Shown here in pieces: positions 1 through 9,461 of a stretch of DNA of 64,000 nt. The notes under the pieces were generated by a model. The model was not told the DNA's origin, made no database searches, and saw only the letters and a list, made by a program, of their open reading frames with translations. Made by a program: the position numbers and the translations under genes. Within the stretch, counting starts at the first letter, position 1. The number at the start of each line of letters is the position of its first letter. This DNA is from Paenibacillus sp. G2S3 (GTDB lineage Bacteria > Bacillota > Bacilli > Paenibacillales > Paenibacillaceae). The stretch covers positions 4,464,001 to 4,528,000 of the forward strand of contig NZ_CP126095.1 in NCBI RefSeq assembly GCF_030123105.1, in the 5' to 3' direction.

Positions 1-503
1 CCCACTTACAACATAATAATAGGTTGTTCCGTTCGTTAAGCCTGTGTTGGTATAACTCATCGCCGTTAATCCCATCTCTACTGGAGTGTACGGCCCACCA
101 CTCGTGGTTGCACGTTTCACTGTGTAGCTTGTCGCGCCGCTCGATACTATCCAGCTCAGGCTTACTTTTGCGTCTCCTGCTGTCGCTACTAAGCTAGTTG
201 GTGCCGCTGGAACAGTCGCCACCGCTGCCGGTGTTGCACTCGCTTGTGTAGAATTCGCGCTCTCTCCCACAGCATTGGTTGCGCTCACAACATAGTGATA
301 GGTTGTTCCGTTTGTTAGACCCGTGTTGGTATAACTCGTCGCCGTTAATCCTGTCACTAATGTGGTATAAGGCCCTCCGTTTGTGGTCGCTCGTTTCACA
401 GTGTAGCTAGTCGCTCCACTTGATGCTGTCCAGCTCAAACTTACTTTCGCGTCTCCCGCTGTAGCCACCAAGCTAGTTGGTACGGCTGGAACTTCAGTCC
501 CCC
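1..503 (-). repeat. Tandem near-identical FN3-coding repeat, 279-bp period
   Basis: Bases 1-224 and 280-503 align with a constant offset of 279 bp (93 codons), for example the segment GGTTGTTCCGTT at 22 and at 301. Differences are scattered single substitutions. Each copy encodes one fibronectin type III module with the motif SLSWxxSSGATSYTVKRAT. The low divergence points to recent duplication or gene conversion. The array continues beyond the window. Confidence 0.9.
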
Positions 504-1899
504 CTCCACTACTCAGAGGAATCACAGGGTAAGCATTCTGTACCAGCTGAACGAACTGATCATGGAACCAATGACCTGATACAGGCGCGTTAGGCAATGC
601 ACCAGTCAGTGTTCCACTTGAGCTGGTGTAAGTCGGATCACACATTCTGTCAAAGCCTTTACCTTCATTATTAGGAATTGCGCTGCTGGAGCCGTCAGAC
701 TCTCCCGGAGGCTTCACCCATACAAAAGCATCCAGATGTGAGGCTGAATAACCTGTCGGTGCTGCTTGTGGAGCTTCCCCAATTCCAGCTCCGCTAGCAT
801 TACACCAATTCCCGCGATGGTAACGCTTATCAATCCGACCAGAATCCGCATAAGCGTTAACTGTTGTTCCGCTTGCACTAGTCGGACGATTAACACCGCC
901 CCACCCATTTCGTGAGGTATCTATCAGAAAGCCAATCGTGGATGGCCAACCTTTTGCTACAAATCCGGAATATAGAGCAGCTGTGAAATCGGCTTCATCA
1001 AAATACGGATTCCATTCATAATAACTTGCGGAACGCAGCTGCTGACTGCTTATCGTTAGATTCGGATCTGGAAGATTAGGTTCTTCCAGTGGTGTTGTAT
1101 TGGCTGTATTCGTTATGAATCCATCGACACTTGCTAGTCCAGCTGTAGTCCCTGAAACAACCGTCGTAAAGAGATCAATAGCGGGACCACGATTGGTTTC
1201 CCAGCCGAGCCAGCCTGAATGACCAATATCCATGTAAGTATATACATTTGGGATGGCATGGAGTGCATTCAAGGTGTAACGTGTTGCATCTCGGTAAATA
1301 TTTGTGGAGTTGGCCTGAGCACATTGAGGTGTGCTGAGATTCGTAACCAGGTTTGGAAGCGAGTCTGGCTCAACGATGGTAACTATACGAATATCACTAT
1401 ATTTGGGTTTAGCAAAAATGCTTGCTATTACATCAATGTAATCTGACTTATAGGTCACTAAACCCTCAGCAGTCAGTGGCAGTTCTCCATTCGATGCCAA
1501 AGCATGGCAGTCCCGACCAGGCATATCATAGATAACGAATGTTGCTGTGATTGGCATGTTAGCTTGTTTTTGAGCGAGCACGGCATCCAAAGTTTCTTCA
1601 AGACTTTTTCTGCCTCCATTGTTCACCCCGCCATAAATAGCAGCAATCCGGTCAAGCCATATTGCCGTTGGATACTTTTTAACAGTCTCCATCTTAGATA
1701 TTAGAGTGTTGTCGGTGACCTGAGCTATTGAGGTGTCTATCAGTGCGGCATAATCAGGATTCACATATGAAGTAGCCCCTACAAACGGATTATCAACATG
1801 TGCTTCACTGGCATACGTGGGAGAAGGAGCATATCCGGTGATAACTAAAGCCATGATCGTAAGCAATAAGAACATTTGCTTCGTTAGTGCCTTTGTCAT
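1..1899 (-). CDS. Secreted GH6 cellulase (endoglucanase or cellobiohydrolase) with C-terminal FN3 modules, cut by window start
   Basis: This open frame runs off the left edge; I translated it by hand from the ATG at 1899, which has an AGGAG site about 9 nt upstream. Residues 1-31 form a signal peptide (Lys near the N-terminus, hydrophobic core, cleavage near TYA-SEA). The catalytic domain of glycoside hydrolase family 6 follows, with the hallmark GRDCHALASNGE (catalytic-region Asp130) and VEPDSLPNL (Asp179, the expected general acid), then NGWGG and VWVKPPGESDG. After a short linker rich in G/T/P come at least two fibronectin type III domains that are almost identical to each other. GH6 enzymes hydrolyse beta-1,4-glucan with inversion, so this acts on cellulose outside the cell. 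Further modules, for example a CBM, are expected beyond the edge. Exo versus endo mode cannot be decided from sequence alone. Confidence 0.93.
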   Translation of the reverse strand, partial: MTKALTKQMFLLLTIMALVITGYAPSPTYASEAHVDNPFVGATSYVNPDYAALIDTSIAQVTDNTLISKMETVKKYPTAIWLDRIAAIYGGVNNGGRKSLEETLDAVLAQKQANMPITATFVIYDMPGRDCHALASNGELPLTAEGLVTYKSDYIDVIASIFAKPKYSDIRIVTIVEPDSLPNLVTNLSTPQCAQANSTNIYRDATRYTLNALHAIPNVYTYMDIGHSGWLGWETNRGPAIDLFTTVVSGTTAGLASVDGFITNTANTTPLEEPNLPDPNLTISSQQLRSASYYEWNPYFDEADFTAALYSGFVAKGWPSTIGFLIDTSRNGWGGVNRPTSASGTTVNAYADSGRIDKRYHRGNWCNASGAGIGEAPQAAPTGYSASHLDAFVWVKPPGESDGSSSAIPNNEGKGFDRMCDPTYTSSSGTLTGALPNAPVSGHWFHDQFVQLVQNAYPVIPLSSGGGTEVPAVPTSLVATAGDAKVSLSWTASSGATSYTVKRATTNGGPYTTLVTGLTATSYTNTGLTNGTTYHYVVSATNAVGESANSTQASATPAAVATVPAAPTSLVATAGDAKVSLSWIVSSGATSYTVKRATTSGGPYTPVEMGLTAMSYTNTGLTNGTTYYYVVSG

Positions 1900-2375
1900 T
1901 TATTATTCTCCTTTCGACAATTAAATAAATTCGTAAAAATTTATTAATAGTCACACGTTGCTACAACTGCGGTTTACACGCTTCGAAAGAAATGTTCACC
2001 TCCTTTATTCCTTTCCAGCTCTCTGTGTCACCTCCTCTCACAATTTCATTATCTATTATGATACAACCAAAATATTTAATTAATTTACATAATTATAATT
2101 TTATTATATTTATAGAAAATAATCCCTTTTTTTAAATACTACCATATCCCATTTTTAATTAAAAGATAGTATTTAAAATAAAAACAAGCTTCTCAAAGAG
2201 AGGCCTGTTTAATAGAAATATATCGTGTTTGATATAAAAGTTCATACCAAATGAGACTATAAGTATATTTGTTTATGAACTGGTAAATGATACAATATGG
2301 AAGTTGTGAGATATTTTAAATTTTAACTTCAAACCAAGCTTTCGATGCCAACAAAACTTTTAAGGAGTGAAGTAA
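1900..2375. other. AT-rich intergenic region between GH6 gene and VOC gene
   Basis: About 475 bp without a convincing gene. On the minus strand it holds two extra Shine-Dalgarno-like stretches (around 2000-2008 and 2030-2040) that precede only very short GTG frames, which could be leader peptides or chance. It also holds a hairpin at 2182-2210 listed separately. No clear sigma-A promoter was identified. Confidence 0.5.
2168..2210 (-). terminator. Terminator-like hairpin upstream of the GH6 gene
   Basis: The arms AAACAAGCTTCTC and AGAGGCCTGTTT pair around a 4-nt loop. On the minus strand the stem is followed by a T-rich run (TTTTTATTTTAAAT). No minus-strand gene lies between this and the VOC gene, so a terminator here would be inside a long 5' leader of the GH6 gene, or would end an unseen transcript. 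Confidence 0.4.
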
Positions 2376-2804
2376 ATGTCTATCGATGTTTATCTGAATT
2401 TCAATGGGAATTGTCGTCAAGCCGCAGAATTTTACGCAGAGGTGTTTGGAACTGAACCTCCGCAAATCATGACGTTTGGAGAAACACCACCCGATCCCAA
2501 TTTCACTCTTCCTGAAGAAGCCAAAGATTTAGTTATGCACACTCGCTTGAATATCGAAGGCAGTAATGTAATGTTCTCTGATGTTTTTCCGGGCATGCCT
2601 TTTGTGGAAGGAAACAACATTAGTCTTTCGGTAGTTAGTAAGGATTTGGATGGCATAAAAAAATATTTCCGTAAGCTTAAAGAAGGCGGCAAAGTAGGTA
2701 TGGAATTACAAGAAACCTTCTGGAGCTCGTGTTATGGTAGTCTAAAAGATAAATTCGGCATCGATTGGCAATTCAATTATGATGACGGACGAATGAATAT
2801 GTAA
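2376..2804 (+). CDS. VOC family protein (PhnB/glyoxalase-like)
   Basis: A 142-residue single-gene protein preceded by AAGGAGTG 9 nt before the ATG. It opens with the typical PhnB-like pattern MSIDVYLNFNGNCRQAAEFYAEVFG and ends with DKFGIDWQFNY, both usual for the 3-demethylubiquinone methyltransferase-like (PhnB) branch of the vicinal oxygen chelate fold. These proteins are small cytoplasmic beta-alpha-beta-beta-beta dimers that bind metal or small hydrophobic ligands. Most have no defined reaction, and the substrate cannot be inferred here. It is monocistronic: a bidirectional terminator follows. Confidence 0.85.
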   Translation: MSIDVYLNFNGNCRQAAEFYAEVFGTEPPQIMTFGETPPDPNFTLPEEAKDLVMHTRLNIEGSNVMFSDVFPGMPFVEGNNISLSVVSKDLDGIKKYFRKLKEGGKVGMELQETFWSSCYGSLKDKFGIDWQFNYDDGRMNM

Positions 2805-2806
2805 TA

Positions 2807-2848
2807 AAAAACAACGAGTATGGGTCAATCCCCAACTCGTTATTTTTT
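2807..2848. terminator. Bidirectional Rho-independent terminator
   Basis: AACGAGT (2813-2819) pairs with ACTCGTT (2835-2841), with an inner GGG/CCC step. T-runs lie on both sides. It separates the converging VOC gene and the ABC permease gene. Confidence 0.85.
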
Positions 2849-2859
2849 GTTTTTTCCGC

Positions 2860-5211
2860 TTAATCCATAATCAAATCGTATACACTGACTTTTCGAATCC
2901 GCCGAGCAACAAGCATAGAAACCACATAGGCTACTACTAAGATCGCTAAACACAATAGCAGCACTTGAGGCAGACTAACCGCCAACTGGACGTTATAAAT
3001 GCCTAGACTTGACAGCAATAATACAAACGCCGAATCCGAGAAACAATAACCGGCTAAACTCCCCAGCACTACTCCAACTACAATCACCGGAAAGAGACTG
3101 AACGTAATCTGTGTCATTAGATTAAACGTAGTATAACCCATACCTTTAAGAATGCCGAATTCTCGCTTTCGTTTCATAATCAAAGTCTTAATCACTAAAT
3201 ACAAAATTAGACTGACTACAAAAATCGTAACCACAGTAATCACTGCTGTCATAGAAGACACTGCTGAAGTGAAGGTATTAAGTGTACTATCCATTGCTTC
3301 TCGAACGTTAGTAATGTTCCATTGTCCGGGGAATCGCGCTTCGAGATCCTTCGCAAAAGCTTGGGAATCCCCCGCCTCTTTTAGATATACATTGATGGAC
3401 TGAGGGATATACTCCGGTTGCAGTCTTCTCATTCCATCTCCCGTTATACTCGCTACCATCCCAAGTTGATTAATCTGCTGGCTTAAGCCAGTGACCAAAT
3501 AATTCTCCGTCACACCATTAAAAGTGACCGGAACTTCGTCCCCTACTTCTTTATTCTCCATTTTTGCAATAACACCGGAAATCGAAATTTCGTTATCATA
3601 AATGGGTTGCCTGCCTTTATATGTTGTTTGTGTCTCCAGCTGACTAAAATCGTCTGATACTCGCAGCATAAAGTTGGTATCTTTAATCGAAGCGGCCAGG
3701 CTATCCAATACAGTCAACTTTTTAACTACTGGCATAGCTTCTAATTCTGTAAACATTCCTTCTTGCAGATCTCCGTTCTTTGGCAACAACATAAAATCGC
3801 TTCGTTCTATGCCTACCAACTTTATTACGGCGGAAGTGTCTCCATTAAAGTTGAAATTCAGTATAGAGCAAAAAATACTAGAAAAGGTTAACCCGGCAAC
3901 AATTAGTATGATCATCATGTTCTGTTTCATCTGCCTTAATAAAGCTTTAAGGCTTAAGCTGAATTGCAGATTCATTCGGGATGTTTCAAGTGGAATGTGA
4001 TTCCGTTTAAAATTATGCGTATGGATCCCACTCTGCAGAGCAGCTATCGGAGTAATGTTTCGGATTCGCCGACTCGACAAATAGGTAACAATAGCAACCA
4101 GTCCAGAGACGATAACCAAACTAAGCGCTGCACTGCCTCCTTCAAAGGATACAGGCCACAGAAGTCCGATCGAAGAAGAAATCATATTCCCTACCAAGGG
4201 CATAACTAACCCCGCTAACCCTCCTCCCGGTATGGCAGCGATGATGGAAACTGAGGTGAACTGAAGCAGAAGCGCGTTTTTTATCTGCCGTGAGGTATAA
4301 CCATTCGCCTTTAAAACACCGATATTAGTCAGATTGTCTTCAATATGTCCTAATATTTGAAACCGGATTACAATAAGCGAAATCAGAACCATAATGAGTG
4401 CAAATACGATCAAAATAGCTGCTAAGAGATTAACAAAAACACGGTTCCCTTCGAGTCCGACTTCCGCCCGCATTACTTGAAATGGACTCTTAATTCCTGA
4501 GGCAAAAATCCGCTCACTTAACATTTGTTCCAGCTTCACATCCTTTGAAGGATCGGTCAAATCCGCTGAAAGAAAACTATACTGAGCTTCTGTTCCAAGA
4601 CGTTTCTCCAATTGCTTATAGCCTTCATCATTTAGAAATACTTTTAAAGCTCCGTTCGTTAATGTCCCTAGAAGCGGCTCCTCAATAAATCCACCGATGG
4701 TATAAGAGAATTGGTTACTATTGTATTCAAAAGAAAAGATATCACCTAGCTCATACCCCGATCCTACATGGAATAAATAAGGCAGATAGATCATATTCGG
4801 ATCCCTAGATTCGAGCGGGGTAGTAGTCTTGAATAGTCCCATTGTCCGCGGTGTATCCGCGTTTAGCATTATAAAAGCAACAGTAGTGTCCGTTTCTCCA
4901 AACTTCATTTTTGCGTCTGCGAATAGAATCGCTGCTTCAGTCTCCAAAGTTTCGGTATATGGATAGCTATCCACTAGCTCCTCATACTCTTTTAGATGAT
5001 CATCTTTTGCAAAATATGCACTTATTTCTGGAGTCTTTAATTCAGTCATTTTTTCTTGCTGAAAAGAATTAAGCTTCAAGCTGACCGTGAGGCCAATGTT
5101 CAGCAGCAGCGCGGCAATCATAATCAATACGAAGAGCGTAATCGTTGCACTTTTTCTTTTACGAATATTAGACCAGGCAAGCTTTCCTATTAAGCTTCTC
5201 ATCCCTACCAC
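2860..5211 (-). CDS. ABC transporter permease with two FtsX-like domains
   Basis: A 783-residue membrane protein: one N-terminal membrane helix (about 18-40), a large extracytoplasmic domain (about 45-250), three helices (about 258-375), a fourth helix near 425-445, a second extracytoplasmic domain (about 455-640), and three C-terminal helices. This is the duplicated FtsX/MacB-type permease layout. The start overlaps the end of the ATPase gene by 7 bp, so the two are translationally coupled. With the adjacent kinase and regulator it forms a four-gene unit of the kind that exports or senses antimicrobial peptides or lipoproteins. The two large extracytoplasmic domains differ from the single one in BceB, so I do not call it BceAB. 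Confidence 0.88.
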   Translation of the reverse strand: MVGMRSLIGKLAWSNIRKRKSATITLFVLIMIAALLLNIGLTVSLKLNSFQQEKMTELKTPEISAYFAKDDHLKEYEELVDSYPYTETLETEAAILFADAKMKFGETDTTVAFIMLNADTPRTMGLFKTTTPLESRDPNMIYLPYLFHVGSGYELGDIFSFEYNSNQFSYTIGGFIEEPLLGTLTNGALKVFLNDEGYKQLEKRLGTEAQYSFLSADLTDPSKDVKLEQMLSERIFASGIKSPFQVMRAEVGLEGNRVFVNLLAAILIVFALIMVLISLIVIRFQILGHIEDNLTNIGVLKANGYTSRQIKNALLLQFTSVSIIAAIPGGGLAGLVMPLVGNMISSSIGLLWPVSFEGGSAALSLVIVSGLVAIVTYLSSRRIRNITPIAALQSGIHTHNFKRNHIPLETSRMNLQFSLSLKALLRQMKQNMMIILIVAGLTFSSIFCSILNFNFNGDTSAVIKLVGIERSDFMLLPKNGDLQEGMFTELEAMPVVKKLTVLDSLAASIKDTNFMLRVSDDFSQLETQTTYKGRQPIYDNEISISGVIAKMENKEVGDEVPVTFNGVTENYLVTGLSQQINQLGMVASITGDGMRRLQPEYIPQSINVYLKEAGDSQAFAKDLEARFPGQWNITNVREAMDSTLNTFTSAVSSMTAVITVVTIFVVSLILYLVIKTLIMKRKREFGILKGMGYTTFNLMTQITFSLFPVIVVGVVLGSLAGYCFSDSAFVLLLSSLGIYNVQLAVSLPQVLLLCLAILVVAYVVSMLVARRIRKVSVYDLIMD

Positions 5212-5978
5212 CCCAATTCGGTCAGAAAGGACTGTAATTGCTGCTGCCGTTCAGGTCCACTATCTTCGCTATAGGAGGAAAGGCGCAAATCTCCAACGAT
5301 AACTCCATCCCGCAGATACAAAATCCGATTACCACGCAACGCCGTTTTGAGATCATGGGTAACCATAATAATGCTTTGTCCCTGTTTATTCACATCAGTC
5401 AGGACACGCAGTACCCCTATTCCTGCTGAGCTATTTAGCGCTCCCGTCGGTTCATCCGCGAATACCGCCTTTGGGCTGTTGATCAGGGCCCGGATAATTC
5501 CGGCACGCTGTGCTTCACCACCTGAGATTTGCGCCGGAAACTTCCCCCAGACGGAGTCATCTAAACCTACATCAGCGAGAAGCTTTTTAGCTTTTTCCAC
5601 GGCTGCAGCTCTATCCTTCTGTACGAGAAAAGCGCTTGATAACACATTGTCGAGGACACTCATCGAATCGAGTAGATGGATCTGTTGAAAAACAAACCCA
5701 CAATTCTTCCGCCGGAATATCGCCAGCTGATCATTACTCATCGCCGTTATACCTTGACCTTCAAACAAAACCTCTCCAAGCGTTGGCTTATCCATTCCCG
5801 AAATGGCATACAGCAGCGTTGATTTACCAGATCCAGAGCTGCCCATGATAATCGTGAAATCACCTTGATATAAGGTCAGATCTAAATTTTTTAATACATG
5901 CTGCTGAGTTCCCCCATGGGAAAAGGTTTTTCCAAGCTTATGGGTCTGCATCAATACTTTATTATTCACTTCGCTCAT
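5205..5978 (-). CDS. ABC transporter ATP-binding protein (LolD/MacB-type)
   Basis: A 257-residue nucleotide-binding subunit. Walker A is GSSGSGKST, the signature is ISGGEAQR and Walker B is AVFADEPTG, followed by the switch-region histidine in MVTHD. The longer open frame reaches 6062, but the ATG at 5978 has GGAGTG 8 nt upstream and gives the normal family length, so I start there. It energises the FtsX-like permease encoded directly downstream. The N-terminal context THKLGKTFSHGG is typical for this subfamily. Confidence 0.9.
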   Translation of the reverse strand: MSEVNNKVLMQTHKLGKTFSHGGTQQHVLKNLDLTLYQGDFTIIMGSSGSGKSTLLYAISGMDKPTLGEVLFEGQGITAMSNDQLAIFRRKNCGFVFQQIHLLDSMSVLDNVLSSAFLVQKDRAAAVEKAKKLLADVGLDDSVWGKFPAQISGGEAQRAGIIRALINSPKAVFADEPTGALNSSAGIGVLRVLTDVNKQGQSIIMVTHDLKTALRGNRILYLRDGVIVGDLRLSSYSEDSGPERQQQLQSFLTELGW

Positions 5979-6146
5979 GTTGAACACTCCATTTACATTC
6001 ATGCTCATTAATTGCGCTATTTGTAAACCTAACTCTTCGCGAAATATAATGGCTGCAATCACAGGCTGATTCGTAATTGCAACCTTATCGTACGTTAAAT
6101 GTTCTTAACATGTCTTTGTGCAATCCTTAGCGAATTCTTAATTCTA

Positions 6147-7415
6147 TCATGCTAAAGGAATCAGCAGCTTTACAGTAAATCCATCCTGTCGATTGGAACA
6201 CACAATGTCGCCCTGCATTTTTTGCATCATATAACGAGAAATGTACAGACCTAGACCCGCTCCGTTCTGGCTCACGGCCAGACTGCCTCGAAAGAATTTA
6301 TTGAATATTAAGGGCAATTCCTCTTCAGGAACACCAGGACCGTAATCCAGAATATCAACCTCCAGATAATGATCTCTAACCTCGAATTTAATATCGATGG
6401 GTGTGCCGGAGTAGGCGTATTTGTAGGAATTGTTCACCACATTATCGATGACCTGCTGAAGCCGCAAGGGGTCCACCGTAATGATACAGTCTGGCACAGA
6501 GGCTGCTGAAATCCGTTCGTAAAAGTTCACATTATTTATAATTTGAGTCAGCAGGTGACTATGCTCTTCCGTTAGGCTGACTTTAAGTTCATTTAGTTCC
6601 TCTAAAGTCGAATGGAACATGTCTGTGACCAGACGATCAATCTGATCCGCTTTGGAATACAAGGTGTTCAGCTGTCTGCTTGTCTTCTCATCTCTTGCGC
6701 TTAATAACATCAGCTCCGTGATCGCCTTCAGCGAAGAGACCGGTGTCTTAATATCATGACTGAGACTAGCAACCAGCTCCTTCTTACTCTTGTTCGCCAA
6801 ATATTCACTGTGCCTAGCCGCGGCAAGCTCTTCACGCATCATATCGAAGCTTTCGGTAAAAGCACCAAACAGATGATTACGATCCATCTCCAGAGGCACT
6901 TCAAGGTCACCTCTTGCGATATGCTTTGCGAATAGCTGCATTTTGCGAAACGGACGAAGAATGGATCTATTCAGGAACCAAATATATAGGATGCCTATAA
7001 TTGTAAGCAAAAGCAGCATCACAACAGATACTTGTATAAATTGTTGTTTCATATGTATAAAAATCGTACGGTGATCATTATTAATAATTACTTTACCCAC
7101 CAGCTGATCCTGAACAACAACGTCGACTAAGGTATCCCGATTATTGATAGCTTCATTAACGCTAACGGAAATCGCATTTTCAGTCTGATATTTTAATTTA
7201 CCAGAGGTATCAATAATGGCGAAATCATAGGGACTTTCCTTGTACAGTTTCGGCTCAAGCTTATCCCAATGCTGCTCTGTAAGCTTAACAATGGTATTGA
7301 TCGCCACTCGGTCTGTTGAGGTCTCCACCTTCAAATTAAATATCAGGAATAAGAGAGTTATACTTGCAGCGAGTATAGTGAGCATTAGCGCCAGTAGCAA
7401 TTTTTTAGTCATCAC
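6147..7415 (-). CDS. Sensor histidine kinase with extracytoplasmic sensor and HAMP domain
   Basis: A 422-residue kinase: membrane helix 1 at about 6-27, an extracytoplasmic sensor of about 95 residues, helix 2 at about 128-147, a HAMP linker, then the dimerisation/phosphoacceptor segment SLSHDIKTP with His220. The ATP-binding domain follows, with N-box NNSYKYAYS and G-boxes DYGPG and GAGLGLY. The start is a GTG sharing one base with the stop of the regulator gene (an ATG lies at 7412). It presumably phosphorylates the OmpR-type regulator and controls the ABC transporter downstream. The HAMP plus large sensor distinguishes it from the intramembrane-sensing BceS kinases. Confidence 0.9.
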   Translation of the reverse strand: MMTKKLLLALMLTILAASITLLFLIFNLKVETSTDRVAINTIVKLTEQHWDKLEPKLYKESPYDFAIIDTSGKLKYQTENAISVSVNEAINNRDTLVDVVVQDQLVGKVIINNDHRTIFIHMKQQFIQVSVVMLLLLTIIGILYIWFLNRSILRPFRKMQLFAKHIARGDLEVPLEMDRNHLFGAFTESFDMMREELAAARHSEYLANKSKKELVASLSHDIKTPVSSLKAITELMLLSARDEKTSRQLNTLYSKADQIDRLVTDMFHSTLEELNELKVSLTEEHSHLLTQIINNVNFYERISAASVPDCIITVDPLRLQQVIDNVVNNSYKYAYSGTPIDIKFEVRDHYLEVDILDYGPGVPEEELPLIFNKFFRGSLAVSQNGAGLGLYISRYMMQKMQGDIVCSNRQDGFTVKLLIPLA

Positions 7416-8098
7416 TATTTATCCTCAAAAGCATAACCGATGCCCCATACGGTACGGATGTACTGCGGATCGTTAGGATTCTGCTCAATCTTCTCACGGA
7501 GATGACGGATATGTACATTTAAGGTGCCATCTCCCGCAAAAACATCCCCCCATACCCCTGTAAATAGCTCCTCTTTAGGGATTACCCGATTTTTATGCTG
7601 GATCAAAAACTTTAGCAATTTATATTCCATTGTTTTCAGCTTGAGGGGTACGCCGTTAAGACTTGCCCTTCTGAGTTCGGGATCAATCTGTATGGGGCCG
7701 GATTCAAGAAGGGATGACTCGGCTACAACTTCGTTGTTGTAACGTTTAAGCACCGCCTTTACTTTTGCCAGCAATACTCTCAGGGTATACGGCTTATGAA
7801 TATAATCATCTCCCCCGATATCTAGCGCAATTAATACATCATCCTCACTGGAGCGGGCACTAATAAACAGGATGGGAATCCCAGTCGTCTGACGCAGTTC
7901 TTTGCATAACTGGAAGCCGGATTCACCGCCTAAATTAATATCAAGGAGTAACATCGACACCTGATGCTCACTCAAAAAGCTCCGACAGGCATCGGCGTTC
8001 GTAACAAACGCGGTCTGAACATCAAACAAATTAAAATATTCGCAGGTGGTCTCCGCAAGCTCAATTTCATCATCAATAATCAAACAATCATATCTCAT
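7415..8098 (-). CDS. OmpR/PhoB-family response regulator
   Basis: A 227-residue two-domain regulator. The receiver has acidic residues near 10-11, phosphoacceptor Asp53 in LLDINLGG and Lys in HKPY. The C-terminal winged helix (about 130-225) ends with the usual RTVWGIGYAFED. It is the first gene of the regulator-kinase-ATPase-permease unit and is divergent from the serine hydrolase gene, with only 66 bp between the start codons. Both promoters must lie in or near that gap. Confidence 0.93.
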   Translation of the reverse strand: MRYDCLIIDDEIELAETTCEYFNLFDVQTAFVTNADACRSFLSEHQVSMLLLDINLGGESGFQLCKELRQTTGIPILFISARSSEDDVLIALDIGGDDYIHKPYTLRVLLAKVKAVLKRYNNEVVAESSLLESGPIQIDPELRRASLNGVPLKLKTMEYKLLKFLIQHKNRVIPKEELFTGVWGDVFAGDGTLNVHIRHLREKIEQNPNDPQYIRTVWGIGYAFEDK

Positions 8099-8164
8099 CG
8101 ATTTCTCTCCGCTTCAACTGAATTTATTATTATGTTAGAATATGCCTTTAAGGAGGGGTTACCT

Positions 8165-9427
8165 GTGGATACACAATTCCAGCGACTGGAGCACTATTTA
8201 GATAAATACGAACAAAGCTGGCCATTAAGTGGCACAGTCTTAATAGCTCAGCGTGGAGAAATCAAGTTACATAAAGCGTACGGATATGCGAATCTTGAAC
8301 ATCAGGTCCCGAACACTTTAGATACCAAATTCCGGATCTGGTCACTTACCAAATCATTCACTGGCATGGCTATCCTGATGCTAAAAGAACAAAAACGTCT
8401 TAGACTGGAAGATCCAATCCTAAAATATCTCCCTCAGCAGCATGCCCTAGAGGGGATTACCATCCTTCACCTGCTGGGACATACTTCAGGTATAGCCAAC
8501 TACTCTTCCATACCCGAATATAATCAAAAATTAAATAAACTGAAGCTGACTCCACAGGAGATGTTACAGCTATTTGTGAGCCACCCGCCTGCATTTATGC
8601 CTGGTACTTCATTCGCCTATAACAACTCAGGTTATTATTTGCTGGGGATGATCATTGAGAAGATTACAGGGATGACATTTGAAGATTATATCACTACTTT
8701 TATATTACAGCCTCTGGGTATGGTAAATACAGGAGTTTATAACAATCAGCAAATTATTCCAAAATTAGCCTCACCTTATCATTCCTCTTGGGGAGAATAC
8801 ACTCAGGGAGAATACATAGATATGAGTTCTATCCTGTCCGCTGGCGCGATGTATTCGACGGCTGCCGATCTTTTTCTGTGGGATCAAGCCTTGTACTCTG
8901 ATCAATTAGTATCTCATAACACCCTGGAGATGGCCTTTCATTCCAGTAATCTCAAATATCGATTCGGTTGGTTCTTGGACGAACGTTTAGATCGAAAAAG
9001 AATGTATCACGGCGGTGCCTATCGCGGTTTCCGAAGTGAACTGCATAGATACCCTGAAGATCAAACAAGCGTCATCATGTTGACTAATTATGATTGCGTA
9101 CCCGTCACTAAGTTAACAGAATCGCTAGCTGGATTAATATTTGGTGAACCTGAAAGGGTGCCTGTCTCTCCACATGCCTTCCCGCTTGATGACAGCATTT
9201 ATGCTTCATATATGGGAACCTATGAGGGATATGGCTGCAAAGCGAGCGTGGAGCGTAGTGGGCAGGATTACTATTTTGTCTGGAATGATGTAGAAGTCAC
9301 TCCGTTTTATCCAATCTCGGAAACAAGATTCCATCATACGAAGCATGATTCGGAATATGAATTTAAGCGGAATGCTCAGGGTGTGCTTTCATTTCTGGGG
9401 ATGCACAAAAAACAAGACAAGTCTTAA
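8165..9427 (+). CDS. Serine hydrolase, class-C beta-lactamase/penicillin-binding-protein fold
   Basis: With a GTG start at 8165 (AAGGAGG 8 nt upstream) the protein has 420 residues. Upstream in-frame starts exist but lack a ribosome site. The three active-site motifs are visible: S60-x-x-K63 in SLTKSF, Y152-x-N154 in AYNNSG, and an HGG motif in MYHGGAY in place of KTG. There is no signal peptide or membrane helix with this start. These proteins include esterases, D-amino-acid peptidases and penicillin-recognising enzymes, and the substrate is not predictable. The divergent two-component/ABC unit suggests, weakly, a cell-envelope or peptide-related role. Confidence 0.87.
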   Translation: MDTQFQRLEHYLDKYEQSWPLSGTVLIAQRGEIKLHKAYGYANLEHQVPNTLDTKFRIWSLTKSFTGMAILMLKEQKRLRLEDPILKYLPQQHALEGITILHLLGHTSGIANYSSIPEYNQKLNKLKLTPQEMLQLFVSHPPAFMPGTSFAYNNSGYYLLGMIIEKITGMTFEDYITTFILQPLGMVNTGVYNNQQIIPKLASPYHSSWGEYTQGEYIDMSSILSAGAMYSTAADLFLWDQALYSDQLVSHNTLEMAFHSSNLKYRFGWFLDERLDRKRMYHGGAYRGFRSELHRYPEDQTSVIMLTNYDCVPVTKLTESLAGLIFGEPERVPVSPHAFPLDDSIYASYMGTYEGYGCKASVERSGQDYYFVWNDVEVTPFYPISETRFHHTKHDSEYEFKRNAQGVLSFLGMHKKQDKS

Positions 9428-9448
9428 ATAGACCTGTCTTGTTTTTTT
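9411..9448 (+). terminator. Rho-independent terminator of the serine hydrolase gene
   Basis: AACAAGACA pairs with TGTCTTGTT around a stem-loop with inner GTCT/AGAC, followed by TTTTTTT. The left arm overlaps the end of the coding sequence. Confidence 0.9.
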
Positions 9449-9461
9449 GTTCGTATTTACG

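Noticed and set aside
2860..8098. Classification of the four-gene unit as BceRS-BceAB
   Set aside because: The kinase has a large extracytoplasmic sensor and HAMP, and the permease has two extracytoplasmic domains, unlike the Bce type.
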